Below are positions 14,795-17,454 of a stretch of 17,454 bases of DNA, piece after piece. The translations under genes and the position numbers were made by a program. The stretch comes from a bacterium (GTDB taxonomy: Bacteria; Planctomycetota; Planctomycetia; Pirellulales; Pirellulaceae), in contig JAUIHJ010000060.1 in the NCBI GenBank assembly GCA_030432015.1, positions 1-17,454 of the forward strand, given 5' to 3'. Position 1 is the first letter of the stretch; each line of letters opens with the position of its first letter. The notes under the pieces are model-generated. The model had not been told where the DNA came from, searched no databases, and was given only the letters and a program-made list of their open reading frames with translations.

Positions 14795-16450
14795 ATGGAC
14801 GACGAAATTGTCTCGGCAGAAGTCATCTCGGAACCACCTGGGCCTTCCGAGACGGTCGCACCGCCGGCCGTGGCAGTCGCCCCAACGACTGGGGCAGCCG
14901 CAGCGACTCCCGAGACGATCGAGGACCCTGCCACGATGTGGCGCACCATCGGGGCGACGATCCTGCTGGTCATTCTGTGCGACCTGACGATGTACCGAGG
15001 CCACGGATTTGCAGGGTATGCGTTTCTGTTCGGCGTCGCGCCGCTATTATTCGCGCTGGGAGCCGTCCGCCGCACGTTTTCCTGGACGCTGGCGATCGTG
15101 ACCGTCATGCTCGCAACCCTCGTGCTGAAGCTCTTGTGGTGCGGATCGGCGTTGCTGGTCGTTTATGGCTTTGGATTCCTGACTGCCGTTTCCATGGCGA
15201 TGAACGGCCAATGCCCCTATGTCGTGGAACTCGTCATCTTCGTCTCGCAATCGATTCGCTCGGGTTGGGAGGCGGTGCTGGCCTATGGCCGTGTCTGCAA
15301 CCAGACTTCGCCCCGCATCTCGTCGCTACCGTTGATCAACGTGCTGCTTCCGCTGGCGGCGTTGGTTGTCTTTAGTCTCATCTTCGTCTTGGCGAATCCC
15401 GATCTGTTGACGTCACTCTCGCAGCGACTGGAGTTCCTCGTGTCCGGGTTACGCGTCTGGCTGGACAATTTTTCGCCGTTCGAGATCGCCTTTTGGCTGG
15501 TAACCGCGTGGCTGAGCCTCGGCCTACTGCGACCATGGGCAGGGGCATTGCAAGGCCATTCCCAATCAACCGTACCTGACGCGCGGAAGCCGGCACCGGC
15601 TCCGCTCTTTGCGGCATTTCGAAACACCCTGCTCGCCGTCATCGGTCTCTTTGCCGTCTACTTGGTGTTCGAATTTGTCACCTTGTGGTTTCGCAAGTTT
15701 CCCGCCGGCTTTCATTATTCCGGTTACGCACATGAGGGGGCCGCCTGGCTCACCGTGGCACTGGCACTCGCGACCGCGACGCTGTCGCTTGTGTTTCGCG
15801 GCTCGGTGCTGAACGATCCTCGCCTGCATCAGCTACGCCGGTTGGCGTGGTTCTGGTCGACGTTGAATCTGCTGTTGGCATTGGCGGTGTACAACCGCCT
15901 GCTGATCTACGTCGGGTTCAATGGCCTGACGCGGATGCGGATGGTGGGTCTCTTCGGAATTTCGTTGGTCGTCTGCGGATTTATCCTGGTCATCATTAAG
16001 ATCGCCCGCAACCATGACGCCATCTGGCTCATTCGACGCCATCTGTGGGCCTTGGCCGCGGCCGTCTTCCTGTATGCTTTGACCCCCGTCGACACGATCG
16101 TCGTGAACTACAACGTAGGACGCATCCTGCATGGTGACGAGGCACCCTCGGTGCAAATGACGGTGCAGACCATCGGGCCTGAAGGAGATCTGGGGCTCTT
16201 GCCGCTGCTCGCCTGCGACAATGAGATCATTCGACAGGGCATGCAGGTGATGTTGGCCAACCGTCTTGATCGAGCGGAAGCGCGAGCGGCCGACCGCGTT
16301 CGGCTGGGCTGGACCACGTTTCAATTCGCGGACCAGCAGGCGCTGCGGGGGTTGCGCAGCTCTCAGCACCAATGGATTGAGTTCAACGATCCCGCCTCGC
16401 GCGACGAAGCCTGGCAACGGTTCGTTGATTATGCGTACCAGTGGTATTAG
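14795..16450 (+). CDS. DUF4153/DUF4173-type polytopic membrane protein
   Basis: A 551-residue integral membrane protein. A Pro/Ala-rich N-terminal stretch of about 50 residues is followed by roughly eleven hydrophobic segments (near 51-66, 72-90, 96-112, 117-135, 178-200, 230-246, 276-298, 314-334, 350-372, 381-403 and 413-429) and a soluble C-terminal region from about 435. The Y-A-H-E-G motif at 311-315 and Y-V-G-F-N-G-L-T-R-M-R at 372-382 fit the DUF4153/DUF4173 families, whose function is unknown. The frame remains open to a GTG at 14702; I chose ATG 14795 because AGGA at 14696-14699 is too close to that GTG. The start is therefore uncertain, and its own ribosome site is weak. It follows the sensor kinase gene by 163 bases on the same strand and may belong to the same regulon. 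Confidence 0.75.
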   Translation: MDDEIVSAEVISEPPGPSETVAPPAVAVAPTTGAAAATPETIEDPATMWRTIGATILLVILCDLTMYRGHGFAGYAFLFGVAPLLFALGAVRRTFSWTLAIVTVMLATLVLKLLWCGSALLVVYGFGFLTAVSMAMNGQCPYVVELVIFVSQSIRSGWEAVLAYGRVCNQTSPRISSLPLINVLLPLAALVVFSLIFVLANPDLLTSLSQRLEFLVSGLRVWLDNFSPFEIAFWLVTAWLSLGLLRPWAGALQGHSQSTVPDARKPAPAPLFAAFRNTLLAVIGLFAVYLVFEFVTLWFRKFPAGFHYSGYAHEGAAWLTVALALATATLSLVFRGSVLNDPRLHQLRRLAWFWSTLNLLLALAVYNRLLIYVGFNGLTRMRMVGLFGISLVVCGFILVIIKIARNHDAIWLIRRHLWALAAAVFLYALTPVDTIVVNYNVGRILHGDEAPSVQMTVQTIGPEGDLGLLPLLACDNEIIRQGMQVMLANRLDRAEARAADRVRLGWTTFQFADQQALRGLRSSQHQWIEFNDPASRDEAWQRFVDYAYQWY

Positions 16451-16474
16451 CACTGGTCGAGGCGCTGGCACCCC

Positions 16475-16828
16475 GTGCAACCGCGGGCCTGCGTCGCGTC
16501 GAGGGCTGCAGCGGCGGCCCACAACCAGCAGAGATTCTGGCAATATCACGACACGCTGTTCGGCGGCAACTTGGCTGCCGATGAAGCGAACCTGCAAGCT
16601 GTTGCTTCCGTGGTCGGACTTGAACAAGCCCAATGGCGAGCCGATCGTCAGGCGGTGGCCACGCGCGCCAAAGTGGATCAGGATGTTCAGCTGGGAATTC
16701 AGCTGGGCGTCGCCGCGACTCCGACTGTTTTTATCGATGGTCGCCGGTCACCGTCGGTGAATACACTCGCGATCGCTTTTCTTATCCAGCATGAACTGCA
16801 AGCGAATTCGGCATTGGCGCACGATTAA
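16475..16828 (+). pseudogene. Truncated DsbA-like thioredoxin-fold protein
   Basis: The 117-codon frame matches the C-terminal half of DsbA-family proteins (Thioredoxin_4 type). It has an Ala-rich helix leading to Q-Q-R-F-W-Q-Y-H-D-T-L-F at about 18-29, a G-L-E helix region, and G-V-A-A-T-P-T-V-F-I-D-G at 78-89 with the cis-proline Pro83. The N-terminal thioredoxin strand and the CxxC active site are missing, so it cannot act as a disulphide oxidoreductase. The homology seems to begin around 16469 (H-P codons), within 20 bases of the preceding stop and in the same frame as the DUF4153 gene. The only start is a GTG without a clear ribosome site. This looks like a remnant left after deletion of the 5' half. 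A short expressed protein is less likely. Confidence 0.6.
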
Positions 16829-17247
16829 CTCACTCGCACGACCGGAGAACCGGCGCATTGTTCCCTGTATGCGGCCTTGAAGGTGGGCAATGAAAGTCGT
16901 ACGCGATCTTGCGGATCAACGGTTTCAGTGATGCGGCACATCTGCGGGTGATTTAAGCGAAACGACTGAATCCGCCCGATTCCCAACAAACGATTTGGCA
17001 AGTTCGCTCGAACGGCGACCACCGGTCGGGTCCGCGGCACATCACTTGTTCCGTCTCGTTTGCTGACCACGGGAAGGCGAATCGCCTCACAACGACGCTC
17101 GCAGCACAGCATCGCTTCCGACGTTGACCCGCTGGGTCCTGACATCGATACTGAAGCCCACCGCCATGTCACGACACCCACCAGATCACTGGCAGCATCC
17201 AAGTGTTGACCGCCACGAATATGCCCCACTCCAGACCAAGCCAACAC
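16825..17247 (-). CDS. Doubtful hypothetical protein
   Basis: A 140-codon frame on the minus strand fills the space between the DsbA-like fragment and the sulfatase. No domain is recognised. It has several Cys and Arg residues and a V-R-A-N-L-P-N-R-L-L-G-I-G-R stretch in its second half, with no signal peptide or membrane segment. Third-position base use is mixed, giving no strong coding signal. Its stop overlaps the fragment's stop region by 4 bases, and its start overlaps the sulfatase start divergently by 27 bases, so at least one of these gene models is likely to be wrong. The region holds no other feature I can see. Confidence 0.3.
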   Translation of the reverse strand: MLAWSGVGHIRGGQHLDAASDLVGVVTWRWASVSMSGPSGSTSEAMLCCERRCEAIRLPVVSKRDGTSDVPRTRPVVAVRANLPNRLLGIGRIQSFRLNHPQMCRITETVDPQDRVRLSLPTFKAAYREQCAGSPVVRVS

Positions 17248-17454
17248 ATCATCAATTCACTTCACGGAATTGCCACACTCATACTTGTCGCCTTCGCCAT
17301 CGAAGTGACGCTCGTTGCATGCCTATATGCGTCAGATCCTGCTGGTGGTCGCGCGCCCAACTTCGTCATCATTATGGTCGACGACATGGGCTACGAAGGT
17401 GTCAGCTGCTTCGGCAACCCTTATTTCAAAACACCCGAAATCGATCGACTGGCA
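17221..17454 (+). CDS. Sulfatase, N-terminal part only (cut by window end)
   Basis: The first 78 codons of an arylsulfatase-type enzyme (alkaline phosphatase superfamily), which would hydrolyse sulfate esters of polysaccharides outside the cytoplasm. A hydrophobic segment at about residues 16-37 looks like a signal peptide or anchor. After it come P-N-F-V-I-I-M-V-D-D-M-G-Y, with the two Asp residues that bind calcium in the family, and then F-K-T-P-E-I-D-R-L-A, the standard continuation. The C-x-P-x-R motif that is converted to formylglycine lies beyond the window, so activity cannot be judged. In-frame GTG and TTG codons at 17203 and 17206 are alternative starts; ATG 17221 is preferred. Planctomycetes commonly carry many sulfatases. 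Confidence 0.88.
   Translation, partial: MPHSRPSQHIINSLHGIATLILVAFAIEVTLVACLYASDPAGGRAPNFVIIMVDDMGYEGVSCFGNPYFKTPEIDRLA

Noticed and set aside
14758..14987. GGAGGATG at 14758-14765 with a 74-codon frame as an upstream ORF or alternative start
   Set aside because: The GGAGG directly abuts the ATG, too close for initiation, and the frame overlaps the DUF4153 gene out of phase without any domain.
16448..16475. Read-through of the DUF4153 TAG to fuse it to the DsbA-like fragment
   Set aside because: The DUF4153 protein ends naturally and no recoding signal is visible; the shared frame is more simply explained by a deletion.

Overview
The window looks like a chromosomal segment of a member of the Planctomycetota. 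The evidence is a DUF1559 pseudopilin with both the prepilin N-terminus and the H-X9-DG C-terminal motif, a Tat-exported DUF1501 protein, an extracytoplasmic sulfatase, a membrane-tailed Gfo/Idh/MocA homologue and a DUF4153/DUF4173 membrane protein, all in moderately GC-rich DNA. The order within the phylum cannot be settled from the sequence alone. No tRNA, rRNA, CRISPR array, integrase or insertion sequence was seen.

Layout. (1) 67-3638, plus strand, cell-envelope genes: a small putative lipoprotein, a DUF1559 pseudopilin, a Tat-dependent DUF1501 protein and, 30 bases further on, a secreted beta-propeller protein. (2) 3639-4150: a gene-poor gap that holds a promoter candidate for the next gene. 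(3) 4151-7220, plus strand: a haloarchaeal-type glucose dehydrogenase homologue, then hslV and hslU with overlapping ends. (4) 7210-8612, minus strand: thiL and tsaE, coupled through ATGA; tsaE runs convergently into the end of hslU. (5) 8699-9991, minus strand: an exported HtrA/DegP-like serine protease, preceded by a promoter region with two dyads. (6) 10302-11516, minus strand: a Gfo/Idh/MocA-like protein with degraded catalytic motifs and two C-terminal membrane segments. (7) 11517-12043: a divergent intergenic region unusually rich in repeats and inverted repeats. (8) 12044-14631, plus strand: an OmpR/PhoB-type response regulator and its sensor kinase. (9) 14795-16450: a polytopic DUF4153-type membrane protein. 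(10) 16475-16828: a DsbA-like fragment that has lost its N-terminal CxxC half. (11) 16825-17247, minus strand: a doubtful hypothetical ORF. (12) 17221 to the window end: the start of a sulfatase.

How the parts fit. HslUV and HtrA are the cytoplasmic and periplasmic protein quality-control proteases. ThiL makes thiamine diphosphate and TsaE takes part in tRNA t6A formation; both are housekeeping genes. The least ordinary part is 10302-16450. There a degenerate membrane-anchored Gfo/Idh homologue lies divergent from a two-component system, which is followed by a DUF4153 protein. The 527-base divergent region carries a 12-base direct repeat, a 10-base repeat that recurs in front of the DUF4153 gene, direct repeats of the kind bound by OmpR/PhoB regulators, and a strongly structured leader in front of the regulator gene. 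That these genes form one regulated envelope-sensing module is inference.
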